From: Apostichopus japonicus
Taxonomy: Eukaryota; Echinodermata; Holothuroidea; Aspidochirotida; Stichopodidae
DNA length: 64,000 bases
Direction of reading: 5' to 3'
Assembly: GCF_037975245.1 (NCBI RefSeq)
Contig: NC_092572.1
Coordinates: forward strand, 27,885,989 to 27,949,988
The notes under the pieces are model-generated. The model saw only the letters and a list, made by a program, of their open reading frames with translations, was not told the origin of the DNA and did no database searches. Each line of letters starts with the position of its first letter. The first letter of the stretch is position 1. A program made the translations under genes and the position numbers. Shown here in pieces: positions 10,376 through 22,980 of the stretch.

Positions 10376-13300
10376 CAGAGCCGTATATAGAGAGAGTTTG
10401 GCCAACCATGTAACCGATTTGGATTGGTCGAGAGGGACAACGCCCACACAGGGTGGTAAAATAGGTCCACTTGAAAACTTTATAGCAGGCGACACGCATA
10501 CTCACAGTGTATAGACTATCGTTTGTGTACACGAAAAAAGTACGAAATTATGAAAGAAATGGTGCTGGGGATACTGCAATCGGTCAGAACATGGATATTG
10601 TTGTTTGATTTTCCGACTGACCATAAAAGAAGAGGAATTTTTTGGAAGTAGAAAGAACAAGATGGAGATCTAATGAAAAAAGTCTGTGTAGCCTAGGCCC
10701 ATAGCCATAGGCCCTAGTGTAATACGAGTAATGTACCAGCAATGCGAGAATTTTACGTTCAGACTGGTTTCTGTAATTACATTCATGGCTATTCTCTCTC
10801 GTTTTACGATCCACAAATTCGATTTCATTATGCCAGCACTCCTAATAATAGGCATGGCAGTTTCAGTCGCACATATAGCTATCCTAATTCCTAGTTATTG
10901 TATGCATAGGCTATGCCTAGCCTAAAAAAGTATAACTTTTAGTTTAATGTAAAAGGGTGGGCTAGGCATAACGTAAAGCCCTAATCCTAAGTTAAGCCCG
11001 AAGCATAAGTTAAGCCTGGGCTTAGTTAGACCTGGACCATTCTTGCTATTACTACAACTGTTATAGCACATTACATAATATGGCACAGTATAAGGCCCAA
11101 TTAAACTAGGCCTAAGGAAAACAAAGTAGCCTAGGCCTAAACTAGTTAGGCTAGGTCTATACTCATTGGCAACTTGTGGGTTGTGTACACATACAGGCCG
11201 AATTATATAGACCCTTTTAGTATGCCATAAACAAGTGCCCAAATGGTTAAATGATCTTGGTTTGTGTTAATTGTCAGCATTGGCCTAGCCTATTTAGGCT
11301 AACATGAATTCAGCCTAATTTTTTCTTCTTCAAAAGTATAGCCTAGGCCTTGGTTTAATTTGGATGCAGTCAACTATCACTTATCAAAGTAGCAGGGGCC
11401 TAGGCTACATTTCAAAGACCACTAGGCCAAGGCTCGTTATGGTACTGGTACTGGTAGCCTAGCCTTAGTTATGCTTATTGCAAAGACTACCCTACACTCT
11501 TGTCTTGGTCACTGAATTATCTTAAGAGCCCTGTCACCACATGTTGATAAAGAAATGTTCAAAATATTGCATAGGCCTAAGCTTGGGCAATGCACGGTTT
11601 CGTTTGACTGTTTTAAAGCAAGACTTGAATTGATTTGAAAATTTAGTGTTAACTGGTATTTCATTAAAAAGCAAAACTGTCTGTGCATTCCAACGGAGTG
11701 CAAATTAAGAGGGGGGGGGGGATGCAGTATGATACACCTTTCAAGTTTTAACACATTATAAATGCACTTATGCCAGAAACTCATTGCATCAGTAACTCCT
11801 TATTCCCCTAATTGACACCCACATTGACGATTGAAGTTAAAAAAAATCTTTTAAAATTATCTTTAGACAGTAAATTACAACTCCCTGAATTTCAGGACTT
11901 TTTTTACAAATCAAAGGTGACATGTGCTCTGAAGAAAAATTCCTAACATAAAAAGCCACAGTTAGCAGACTGTGATTAAGACGAACCTGGTGAGTGACTA
12001 TTAGACTGAAATCCAGTTCCTGCAACCACAGCAATAAAGTCTTTGTTTTAATCAATGCACTTGTGTGTTTGAAACTTTCAAATGGACACTCAATGGCAGT
12101 TGGTTAAGATATAAGGTTTTACCTTCATCATGGAGAGTTGAAGGGAATCTGCCTCATCATCTGAATAATGGACTCAAGGATAGCATCAAATCATGATTGG
12201 ATAATGATTTTGAGCAAGTAAATATCTGGCAATTTGAAAGTTTGTATTATTTTTTTACATATTATTTAAGCTGTTTAGCTCACACACAAGCAAATGATCA
12301 AGTGACAGCAACCGTTGCAGTATATTTAAAGGTATTGAAGACTCGCCCTAAACCGCATGCCGCGCTCTGAAAAAGTTTACTTTCCGTTGCTTGCAAGTGA
12401 AGTTTTTTTTGTGTCGCTACAAAATGCAGACAGTAATGAAACCTGATACCTTGTTATCTTTTATCTAGACCTGAGATGTCCACGCTGCTATGTGCACTGT
12501 GTTGTGGGTATTGACCGTGATGTTTGTATTGACTGTATGTACACTAATGTCTATTTACAGATGGTAGCAAGCTGTGTGTGTATTTTCTGGGATCAATGGT
12601 GGTGTCTAACACTTCTGTTACACCACATTAGAAACTAGGTCAGATAACGGGCATGAGACGTTTCTTTTTGCGGGAGTCTTCACACCCTTTAAGGAGAAGT
12701 ATTTATATCCCATTAACAGAGAAAGAATTATGTTTCAATTGGTAGCATGCAACTTTAAATTTTGCAAACATTAGATACAATCAAACAAATGACAAGGTTC
12801 ATTTACAAGGTAATCTACTGCCCTATATTTCACATTAATCTGTCACATCAGAAGGTCACAGCTTTCAATAACTATACAAACAAATTCCCCTGATGGGTGC
12901 TTGGTTAGATTCCTGCAAGTTTCAAGTTTATCAATGTAATAAGTTCTGAATGTGGCAATGTGGAGAAGCTTTGGGATAATCTGTGGATAAGACTGCCAGA
13001 CTATCAACAAGATTCCACATCCATGCAACTCCAACTGCTTCCTTCACCTCCTTGCAGATGTACCACATGTACAAAAAAAGTCAGCATTGGTTAATGTAAT
13101 TAAAATCTGGCTTCCTCCTGAGCTGGCAAATACACATGAATTGTCAAGCACAGAGGTCAGTGTGAAACCACTGAAAGATCTTCTCAGCTTTCAAGAAAAC
13201 AAAGACTTGAAGCCAAATTGACAGAGGCCACACTGATACCATTCCACTCTCATAAGATGAAGGTATCACACACACTTCATTTTGCTTCTGCGATGCAGTG

Positions 13301-14996
13301 CCTGGTAGACTGTGAGGGTCACCCAATGGATGTTTTAACAACTGCCTGGTATATAGAGCTCTGCAACAGATAATTCATCCTGATGTCGAGTCTCATCCTG
13401 TCATGGCCTTGAGCAAGTTGAACCCACTTCAACACAAAGCAGCTATTGAATTCTTGTCTAGGTACTGTCAAATCCACATCACCATCATTGCTGGTTCCAG
13501 CTAAGCCGACCATAATAAAAGAGTACAATGAGGGTTGTTTAATTCACCCAACAGAGCTTGCATTCCAGTACCTTTGGGCAGCTGAAAAGATATTCAGAAA
13601 TTGTTATATGAGTGTGTTTGTATGCATGCATATGTGTGATTTTCTTGCTTTACAGAACAGCTCCATTTTGATAAGCTATGTAACATGGAAACCTGCCAAT
13701 CATATGTTTGAAATACTGTAGGACAGGCTGAAACGATTCTTAAATGAAAAGCTTAACGACTTCTTGCATTTTGATATATCACTGTTCAGGTTAGGCCAGT
13801 AAGGGCAGTATGAAGAATAAGTAACAATTAATAATTATCATTATGGCCATTTGCTGTCTGCATAATAACAAACTGAATGATGTCATCAGCCCTGTGCTCA
13901 GTTGACAGCACTGACAAGTAGGCACACTATGTCAGTGTGATCCATGAAACCTTATTAAGGACATGACTGTATAGTATATATATGTTAATGGCAAATACAT
14001 AAGCTACAACATACACCAGTATTCAGTTGTTGCAGGTTTTTTTTTTCTCGACAGATCCATTCAATCTATTGCACCTACTATAGCCTAGTACTACATTCCT
14101 GAGAAATTAACACCACAATATCAGTCTTAGGTTTGCCCACAGACTCCCAACTATTGCTAACTCCTACACTCAAGTATATAGTTTAGTTTAGTAGAAAAAA
14201 AGACCAGGAGAGACACTCAAGTCCCCATTAAGGACCCTAAGGCTATATGAGAGGAATAAAACCGAGGACATCAAATGTCATACCCAATTACAATGCTTAA
14301 TGTACTCATCCAAAGCATTCTTAAACCCATTCACACTACTTGCAATTCAACCTTCTCAGGCAAACCATTCCATCCATTCACAACCCTTGTATTAGACTTT
14401 AGAGAAAAAGTTATGCCGAATATTAATCCTACTTTGTAACTTCTGGAGTTTAAGACAATGACCTCTGGTACAACTACTTTTGGCAAACCTGAAAAGATCA
14501 GTGAAGCATAAATTGTAATTTTATGTGTAGGCCTACTCTATTTAATTGAAGGATCTATTAATGTAGGCCTGATGCTCTAGTTGTGCGTCTGTAATCTAGC
14601 CTAGCCAGGACTGTGATGTGTGCTTTTCGTTTGTACGACTAAAGTAGGACTAGTACTAGTATGAGGCGTAAAATAAACAAGTGTAATGACAGGTTTTCAG
14701 CTAGTTTTCTATGCATTTCAGGTGTGAAGATAAACGTAAATGTCATTAACTAACGCATACTCTAATTCATTACCTGATATCCATTTTGTTCCTCGTATGC
14801 CTGTCAAAATCTGACATTCTGAGTCGCTTCGTTTGCTCGCAACGAGCACAGTGTGCAAAGCTGATATACTATTGTGTGTGATGTGTTTCGTGTTTCGCGC
14901 AACTGGTAACGACATCTGGACCTATTTTGATGCCCATGGTTTGCGTGTGACGTCACAAATCGCCAGTTGGCCAAACTCTCTCTATATACGGCTCTG
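10376..14996. mobile_element. Inner hAT-type element nested in the outer hAT
   Basis: Thirty-one-base TIRs begin CAGAGCCGTATATAGAGAGA and continue to GGCCAAC (10376-10406 and the complement at 14966-14996). The flanking 8-bp duplication ATAGTCAA is perfect (10368-10375 and 14997-15004). The body is 4.6 kb. No intact transposase is visible: open frames at about 12843-13721 on both strands are short and broken, and I could not assign them. A block rich in TAGGCCTA-type words spans about 10690-11480. A LINE 3' end (14181-14500) has entered the element later. Confidence 0.93.
14181..14500 (-). mobile_element. LINE 3' end (L2/CR1-like), truncated
   Basis: Read on the minus strand, it encodes the tail of a reverse-transcriptase ORF (VIVLNSRSYKVGLIFGI, then VVNGWNGLPEKV). 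This matches the copy at 37848-38081 almost word for word. A 3' UTR with GGGGACTTGAGTG follows, then CTTTTTTTCTACTAAACTAAACT at the 3' terminus. The ORF is interrupted after LPEKV. It lies inside the inner hAT element. Confidence 0.85.
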
Positions 14997-15063
14997 ATAG
15001 TCAACAAGGTCTAACCCCCCCCCCCCCCACTCGCAAGTACGGATCGCCGCCCATGCGTATGTC

Positions 15064-15260
15064 CATTTGCATCCGCCAATTTCAATTGGGTTCTTTTACT
15101 AACTGAAAGACAAATCCATATACAATGCATCAATTTCAGCCATCATATACTTTTTGAGTTATTGTGTTTACAAACAGTGTTGCATACACACAGACGCACC
15201 GGCACAAATACCCACACACGACAACAACATCAAACAAATTCCTTATGCCTCCGGCAACTT
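15064..15260. repeat. Degenerate monomer array (right part, after hAT insertion)
   Basis: Continues the 8915-9656 array. It includes ACTTTTTGAGTTATTGTGTTT and a terminal CCTTATGCCTCCGGCAACT, which matches the end of the related block near 21435 (TTCTGCCTTCGGCAAGGAA). Confidence 0.6.
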
Positions 15261-15640
15261 CAAAAAAAAAAAAGAACTGAGGAAGAAATTAACCGTAGCA
15301 TCGCTGAAAGGAACACAGTGATATATTTATGACATATTAGAATGAAGCAATTGTGAAGTGGGAGATGGGTGTAACCTTCAATCTAAAGAGAACGGGAAAT
15401 GAGGGACTTAAGACGGTAAAGTGGGAGGAGGGTCACATAAAGCGGGTTACTAAAGAGGGTATTACTTACGGTGTGATCATGGGAGGCTTCCTAATGTCCA
15501 TCTTCTGACTGATTTCGCACGATCCTGCTCAACTAAACCGAAATAATATTAATCATTCAAAACAAATGCAAATTGTTTCTGTCTTTCGTATCAGTAAGCA
15601 GTCATGCACCTTCAACATATACTGATTTAAAAACTATGTA
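15261..15640. other. No recognisable feature
   Basis: Non-coding sequence between the monomer array and the TA/GA microsatellite. Nothing was identified. Confidence 0.5.
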
Positions 15641-15645
15641 TACTG

Positions 15646-15684
<39 letters not shown>
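15646..15684. repeat. (TA)n followed by (GA)n microsatellite
   Basis: A run of TA dinucleotides passes directly into a run of GA dinucleotides. Confidence 0.9.
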
Positions 15685-15738
15685 TAGGTTGGCGTCTATC
15701 TTGGCGCAGTGTGCTCTATGTCCATTGGACAGAGCGGA

Positions 15739-15849
15739 ATATATGTTGATACTAGATGAGACTACTAGATGAGACTAGTGGAACACTAGTAGTTGTGCTA
15801 CTAGTGTTCACCTCACAACTACTAGTGTTCCACTAGTCTCATCTAGTAT

Positions 15850-15860
<11 letters not shown>
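15739..15860. repeat. Long imperfect palindrome
   Basis: The left arm (about 15739-15797) and right arm (15814-15860) are inverted copies of about 45 bases: ATATGTTGATACTAGATGAG, then TAGTGGAACACTAGTAGTTG. The spacer is 16 bases. The left arm contains a 13-base internal duplication (TACTAGATGAGAC) that the right arm lacks. (TA)n follows directly. Just upstream (15692-15735) is a segment with GGCGCAGTGTG, reminiscent of a tRNA A-box, so this may be a foldback in a SINE tail. Confidence 0.85.

Positions 15861-15899
<39 letters not shown>
15854..15899. repeat. (TA)n microsatellite
   Basis: Uninterrupted TA dinucleotides adjoining the palindrome. Confidence 0.95.
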
Positions 15900-15902
<3 letters not shown>

Positions 15903-17460
15903 TAACATACGCACAGCGTTGTTGTTCTATGTAGACATGTTGAAAAGGCTACTTTCGGAACCCACAATTTGGATACAAGGTTTCACTGATGTTGAGAAAT
16001 ATACAGAATAAAATAAGTGCGTCCCAGAAGTGATTGAATCTTTGGAAGAATTAATGTGTTGAACTAAGTACAATCAAATTAGATTATACTTAGTAGAAAT
16101 ATCATTTTTGTAAATGTACCTCAAATACAGATTCAAATGGTATGATACATAACTATTATGATATACATAACCAAAAAAGTGTAACAGTAAAAAATATTGA
16201 TGCAAACATGTTAGTTCTCTCATTAAGATTTCCATAATGAACTAAGTATTTTACGTGTTGACAATAGGCTTACATTGCAAGAGAGTCAAGAGGAGTCTAC
16301 AGTTTTTCATCTGAATTGAGGTTGACCACTCACTAAGAGTGAAAGCTTTTATTATGGAGTGATATGTAAGCTACAGTAATAACGCTATAATAACTTCACG
16401 CTTAAACCTGATATACTAATATCAATTCAGTCAAAGAATATTCCCATAGCTGAACTGAAGTTCATTGTCTAAAATAATAACTGGAAATCTCAATTCATCA
16501 CAAAATTTGATGAACGTATCTGGCAACAGTTCTATATTGTTTGTGTTTCTCCGTGCACAACGTACGAAAACAATACAATAAATAAGTAGACAATTTATGA
16601 AATTTAATAATGTTAGTTAACATTACATATCAGGAATATAAAGCTTGTCAAGATCATCTGCCACGATGAAACACTTATTACTTGGAATGATCAGGAAGTT
16701 GTAAACCTACACTTCCTGTATTACAAACGGTTTATAGGTAAAGGGTATACATTGAAATAACCATATCTAACGATAGAAACATTATATTAAGATGATGGTC
16801 TCAGTTAATTAATAATATAGACTATCTTTCTCTTTAAGCTTATGTGTCACAGTATACCCGTTACCGGAGTACCCCATAACGCTACCTTCTAAACCATAGC
16901 CATTGACATATATAATACGCTTTTCCTATAATACTGATAACTGTGTACTGATGTAATACACACAGAGAGGGTAACACTTACATTGAAAGCCACTCTAATT
17001 CACTAGTGTGATGTTGCCGTGTGAACCAAGGATCCTTTGAATCCTTCTTCGTCAACTTAAAACACACCCGAGCTGAAAATAATCACGAATAGTACCTTGA
17101 TGTAACCCGAAGAGGAAGAAGTTACCCCAATGTAGTAAGAACGACGTTATGGAAATACGATAAATAGAAATGAGTTGTGAGAGTGGCAATGTGAAAGCAG
17201 ATTATTACACTGAACAGCACTGTACATATCAATACTGAACGCGTGACTGATAAACAACGCCCACTGTACACGTACGAGACTGTGCTTTGATCTCTACAGT
17301 TGGGTTCAAAGGTTCATTTGTACACGTACACGGAAACCAGCAGATTTATGGTATGTATATTCAAGTCAACTAGTGTAGATTTTCCTTCCCTGTTTTTCCC
17401 CTTTCAATATTCAGTTTCACATTAGAATGGATATATGATATTTATTGTGTAGCCACACGA
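15900..17460. other. No recognisable gene
   Basis: AT-rich non-coding sequence. No exon, RNA gene or clear repeat was found. Confidence 0.5.
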
Positions 17461-17462
17461 CT

Positions 17463-17875
17463 ATGGCAAGCTATATGGGAAAAACACCGTATAATATGTC
17501 CGCGTATTAATACGAATATACGCGTATTAATTCGAATATATACGCGAATTACTTCAGACAATTGGCATGTCCTATAGCTTTCACAAACGAGTTTAGAGTG
17601 ATATCACATTGTAGCCTCTCCAGGGCAATACATGAGAGACAACAGCATGATTTAATACGTGCATATACGCGAATACACATATTTACTGGAATTAGTGTGT
17701 GTACATATTCCAATTAATCCTCATATGTATTCGAATTAATACGTGTTTGTATTCGAATTAATACACGGATATATGATTGGCAAATAATATGCATATATGT
17801 TCGAATATATACGCGTATGTATTTTAATAAATACTCGGATATATTATGCGGTGTTTGTCCCAAATGGCTTGCCAT
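17463..17875. mobile_element. MITE A, about 413 bp
   Basis: The terminal inverted repeats of about 35 bases align as ATGGCAAGCYATWTGGGAMA followed by AACACCGYATAATAT. The interior is made of TTCGAATATATACGCG and CGTATTAATTCGAATAT words in both orientations. No coding capacity. Confidence 0.8.
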
Positions 17876-17878
17876 ATT

Positions 17879-18213
17879 GCTGACTCTGTGGGACAAATAT
17901 ACCATATTATGTACCCATATTAAATCGAATATATACATGGATTCTTGATTAGCCAATCAGAAGGTCGATTTATATGGTTGTATTAAATCGAATATATACA
18001 CGTATAATTTCGAATGTATACGCGTATTAATTCAAATGTATACACGTATTATCATCTGATTTATTTCGTGTGTATATTCGAATTAATACGTTCATATATG
18101 TGATTTAAAGCAACCATATAAATCGACTATCTGATTGGGCTTATCAAATATTCGTGTATATATTCGAATTAATACGGGTACATAATATGGTATATTTGTC
18201 CCACAGGGTCAGC
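17879..18213. mobile_element. MITE B, about 335 bp
   Basis: TIRs of about 38 bases are nearly identical, starting GCTGACYCTGTGGGACAAAT and ending near GTACCC. The interior shares the TTCGAATATATAC words with MITE A, which ends only three bases upstream. No coding capacity. Confidence 0.85.
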
Positions 18214-18267
18214 CTTAAATGGGAACACAATTCCCATATATCTAGTCACTACTCGAAAAGTCTACAC

Positions 18268-20463
18268 ACCCAGCCAAAAATGTACCCTAATTTTACCTCG
18301 GTAAACTATGGTAAATGTGTGGTAAATGGGGTAAATGTGTGGTAAAATTGTGGTAAAATAAACTGCGGTACATTTACCGCAGTTTTACCATGGTATTACC
18401 GCGGTAAAAGTATGTTAAAAGTGCGGTACATTTACTGTGGTAAATTTACCGCATTTTACCATGGTATTACCGCGGTAAAAGTAGGGAAAAAGTGCGGTAC
18501 ATTTACTGCGGTAAATTTACCACAGTTTTTTCTATGGTATTACCGCGGTAAAAGTGCGGTACATTTACTACGGTAAATTTACTACAGTTTTACCACGGTA
18601 TTACCGCGGTAAAAGTGCGGTACATTTACTACGGTAAATTTACCACAGTTTTACCATGGTATTACCGCGGTAAAAGAAGGGTAAAAGTGTGGTACATTTG
18701 CTACGGTAAATTTACCGCAGTTTTACCATGGTAGTATACCGCGGTAAAAGTAGGGGAAAAGTGTGGTACATTTACTACGGTAAATTTACCATAGCTTTAC
18801 CATGATATTACCGGAGTAATTAAGTAGGGTAAATTTATATGGTACATAAACTACATAGGTGAAATTCCTACAATTGTGCCATGATTAACCACAGTAAAAT
18901 TAGGGTAAAACTATACAGTGCAATTATACTATGGTAAATTTACCATAATTGTACCATGATTTTACCACAGTAGAGCATATATGGGTCACACTATGAAACA
19001 TGATGGTACATTTACAGCAATTTTTGCATGATTTTGTCCTATATTTTTGCAATACTGATAAGACAAACCTTTTGCCAGCTTATGTTCTACTCATATCTTA
19101 ATGTTGGCAATATAAATTACCTGTGGATATGAGTTGAATTAAGAAGAGAGACCAACTGCTATTCTTATATGTTATAGTATGCATCTATTTTCCTAAAAAA
19201 AAAGCAGTAGATATATACATAGAGAATTCCTTCATGTAATCCCTGATAAATTTGAGAGGAGACGACATTTAATTCTTTTTTCATCATGAGGGAAAACCTA
19301 AAAGCCTTTAAAATGAAAAAAAAAAGAACTATATAAACTAGCACACATAAGGCATAGCTTCTGTGCCTCAACACTGAACACACAAAAATTGACCAATCAG
19401 TGTCCTCAGATTTGGGTATTCTCTGTCAGGTCCATTAAATGACATGACAAGTCTATGTATCTATCTACAGAGTACTCCCTTCATTTAAACCAAGTTTTTG
19501 AGGACAACTGGAGATCAAAAGTCCAATCTGTACTACCAGTTAAGTCTAAAGAAGATAGTCAGGAATCATACCTGCTAGGATTGTTGAAATTCAACAAAGT
19601 TTTCATGTGTGAAACCTCCATGGATTTGATGAATTAAAAACTGTTGCATGCTACAACTGTGGACTTACATGTCAGGCATACACCCATTACAATAAGGGTA
19701 AAGGCATATACTGTAGCTAAATTATGATACAATACACTAATGGGTGGAATTCAAAGAAATTTATGGTGTACATGCTGATTGAAATTAGGACAAAATTATG
19801 CTGAATGTGAGGTAAAACTGTCCTACAATTAGTGTAAAATTCTGGAAAACTGAGGTAAAACTAAAGTAAAAGCGTAGTAAATCTACGGTAAAACCATGGT
19901 AAAATTGGGGTAAAAGAACGGTGAAGCGTGGTAAAAGTATGGTAAATTGAGGTAAAACTAAGGAAAAAGCGTGGTAAATATACGGTAAAATTGGGGTAAA
20001 AGAACGGTAAAATTGGGTAAAAGAACGGTAAAACTGTGGTAAATCTACGGTAAAACCATGGTAACCTTGGGGTAAAACCATGGTATACTGTGGTAAAAGC
20101 ATGGTAAAAGTATGGTAAATTGAGGTAAAACTAAGGAAGAGCGTGGTAAATATGCGGTAAAATTGGGGTAAAAGAACGGTAAAACTGTGGTAAATTTGGG
20201 GTAAAAGCGTGGTAAAAGTGTAGTAAAAGTGCGGTAAAAGTATGGTAACAGCGTGGTAAATTGCGGTAAAATTGGGGTAAAAGCGACGTAAAACTATGGT
20301 AAATTTGTGGTAATTTACTGCGGTAAACCGCGGTTTACCGCGTCCATAGGGCCGAAATACCGCGGTAATGTACAACAAATTTACCGCGGTTTTACCCCGG
20401 TTTTACCGTGGCAAAATTGTGGTATGTTACCGCGGTAAATTTTAGGTAAATTTTTTCCTGGGT
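18268..20463. mobile_element. GGTAAAA/TTACCGCGGTAA element, copy I (2.2 kb)
   Basis: The ends are imperfect inverted repeats: ACCCAGCCAAAAATGTACCC at the left, and ACCCAGGAAAAAATTTACC read inward from the right. The left third (18268-18990) is an array of units of about 100 bases built from TTACCATGGTATTACCGCGG and GGTACATTTACTRCGGTAAA words. The right part (19790-20463) is an array of GGTAAAA words. About 800 bases of non-repetitive core lie between. Long minus-strand open frames in the right array are a by-product of stop-free TTTTACC words. No transposase is present. Confidence 0.8.
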
Positions 20464-20869
20464 ATGAACATCTATTGTAATGGTTGCGGCATTTGTGAGC
20501 ATGCGCATAGGAGACTCTTATAGCCTATATTACGTAGTAATATTAGGCCCATGTTATAGTATTGGCCGAGTTTGGTTTTAGATTGAATACGTAATGAACG
20601 CATACCCGCTGGACCGACCGAACCGCAGAGACGCGAACCAGGTTCAGATTTTTGGGACCAGTCCCATCACTAAATTCCCGGCCTTCCCTCTCCACCCCTG
20701 CCCATCAGTCCGTCTATGAACAACATGAAATAGGCCTATCTTTATAATCACCCAAATGACCTGTACCCTCCATGACAAACAATATGGTTCTTGTTCACAT
20801 TATGGAGAAGCTATATAGCCATACATACCAGCTACTGCATTTTTTTATCTGGAAATATCGTATCATAGT
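20464..20869. other. No recognisable feature
   Basis: Non-coding sequence. Nothing was identified. Confidence 0.5.
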
Positions 20870-21450
20870 GTTCAAGTTTGACAACTGCTGATCTTAAATG
20901 AACACTGCCTTACATCAAATCTATACAATACACAAGGCTATCATATCATGCATATATGAGCTCCTTCCCTGTTATGGTTCTGGAGATATTGTACTTTTGA
21001 TATATTCACATTTAGCTCTCTGCTAACCCGATATGACCTTTGACCTCCACCACAAATATAGGGTTCGCTGAACTAGTTACGGGAAATCCGCGTGTCGAAT
21101 ATAAGACCTGCATAGGCTACCTTCCTTGAGATTTTATGTTTACAAGATTTTCACCCTATTTCCCTCTGTTGACCTCAAATGACCTTTGACATTCATGAAG
21201 AACACGGTACAGAACGTCTACTCACCAACGGCAAGCTACTGAAACTTCCACTCCTTGACATATTGAGTGACTTCATATGACCTCGGACCAATACCAACAA
21301 CAATCGCAAACCAGTTTTGCCTCAGGAAAATCTGCATACCAAATATGAAATGCACCCAGTTATGCTTCTGTAGTTAGAGCGTTTACAAGTTTCACATACA
21401 CATACAAACTCCATCACCATCGCATAGGTTCTTCTGCCTTCGGCAAGGAA
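20870..21450. repeat. TGACCTTTGACC-type monomers
   Basis: About three degenerate monomers. A perfect TGACCTTTGACCT lies at 21034-21046, with a weaker copy at 21180-21191. The block ends in TTCTGCCTTCGGCAAGGAA near 21435, like the right end of the block at 15064-15260. Confidence 0.75.
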
Positions 21451-22309
21451 TAAGACCAGAAAACGCCCATTCCGGCATGGTTACGATGCCTAATCATATT
21501 ATTCATGGTGTGATAATCTATACATGTTAATATACATGAAGTTATGCACACCAAAATAAAGATTATCTATTGCCTAATGCTGCAACGTATAAAGAGAGGT
21601 GTCAGGAATCGTTATCATGTTGACCATCAAACATTAATTCTCTGGTAAGGATTTTACAGTATGTAATTTTAATGCCTATTCCCTAATGCAAATTCTTTTC
21701 TGATTTTTAATTGACTGGGAGCTTTACATGAGATTGTGATATATTTTGACAAGGTACAAGTTATCTGGTATAAATTACAACACAAATTGCCAGTCTGAGA
21801 TCAATTGAGTAACTTTTTGACCCCTTGAGCCAATCTTGCTACCATTTGAGATAACCTATTGACCGCTTCAAGCTGAGAGGGTGAAACTGGAAAAGGGACT
21901 AGTTGAGTGTGCTTAAAAAAGTACTACATATCAACTTTCCTTGAACATTTCTGGATGAGTGTATGTTCTTTTAAAGACTTAACTGAACTGAATTTGCCCA
22001 AATCATGTTCACCAAAAGAAGACCATACCATTGGAGAATGGACAGATTTATTGTAGCTTGCAGCCTGTGGTTGATGAGCTATCGTTTTTTTAAAGCTGTT
22101 TTTTTTTAAATATTTCCCATTAAGCCCACCAAATCATGAATATTCATGAGGTCAAATACTTTTTAATAAAAAGTCGCCCAGGAAAAACCTAGGCACGAAA
22201 ACCAAACTACCAAACTACTGATCCGCTCTCAGCCCCAGTCCCCTTGCATCGGGACTGTGACTGTGTGATCATCGTCGGGTGTGCATTCACCATTCCCCTC
22301 GAGGTCAAA

Positions 22310-22770
22310 TATGTTTTGCAAAGAGCATATACTTATCATCATACCAAGTATAAACTAAATCGGACATACTGTTGAAGAGATATTGACATTTTAAGAATTA
22401 TATGTTAACCCCTACCCACTCTTAATAAACATGAGATGGTAACCACAAACAACATGGCACATTTAACATTTGCACATCATGTAGCATCTACCAAGTGAAG
22501 CAGTATGACTGATTCAAATTGTTAGTCTGGATATATTGTGTTTACAAACTTTTCACTGTGCTAACACTCTAGACACGCCAATTTATGAAAAATGATAAGA
22601 ATGAATTTCTTGATTATATGACCATGTACCTTTCATCAACTGACATCACCATACCAAGTATGAACTGAATCGGACATACGGTTGCAGAGATATTGACATC
22701 ATAAGAATTTTACGTTTAGCCACACGCACTCATAAATATACACGAGATGGTAACCACAAACCATAGGGAA
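22310..22770. repeat. Diverged tandem duplication, period about 310 bp
   Basis: The phrase ATACCAAGTATRAACTRAAT, followed by CGGACATAC, 'GAGATATTGACAT' and GAGATGGTAACCACAAAC, occurs from 22341 and again from 22651. Confidence 0.75.
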
Positions 22771-22980
22771 AATCTACCCATCAAGGGACATTTACCTACC
22801 ACGCATGACATTGACTCAACTTGTGCTCCCTGGACACTTCTATGCTTGACTTTTTCGTTTCTATGTTTCTACTTTTTGCACGTGTTTACACATACATCCA
22901 CATTTCATGTACTAGCGCGCATGGCAAAAGTGCTGTGCTGTCATATGTTTCACTTAGGGCTATACTGCATTCCGGTGCTG

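Larger units (their letters stand above)
9665..15055. mobile_element. Outer hAT-type DNA transposon (non-autonomous, interrupted)
   Basis: Both ends carry the 15-bp inverted repeat CATGGGCGGCGATCC (9665-9679, and its complement at 15041-15055). They are flanked by a perfect 8-bp duplication CGTATGTC at 9657-9664 and 15056-15063. An 8-bp duplication and TIRs starting with CA are hallmarks of the hAT superfamily. G and C tracts sit just inside the ends. Removing the nested element leaves about 760 bp, too small for a transposase, so this copy depends on another element for movement. A tRNA-like SINE head lies in its left arm. It interrupts the monomer array described at 8915-9656. Confidence 0.92.

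Noticed and set aside
11837-12055. Minus frame LLLWLQELDFSLIVTHQ as a Ty3/gypsy RNase H tail
   Set aside because: A passing resemblance to the W.LQE.DF...H segment only. Spacing to the following Asn/Ala/Leu motif is wrong and no other retroelement domain is nearby.
12843-13721. Broken frames on both strands inside the inner hAT as a hAT transposase
   Set aside because: No dimerisation-domain or BED-finger signature could be read in any frame.
19785-20378. 197-residue minus frame rich in LLPQFYHGFT-type text, and its 124-residue cousin at 24582-24956
   Set aside because: Both arise from TTTTACC words, which contain no stop in this orientation. Composition is low-complexity and the frame is not kept between copies apart from the repeat itself.
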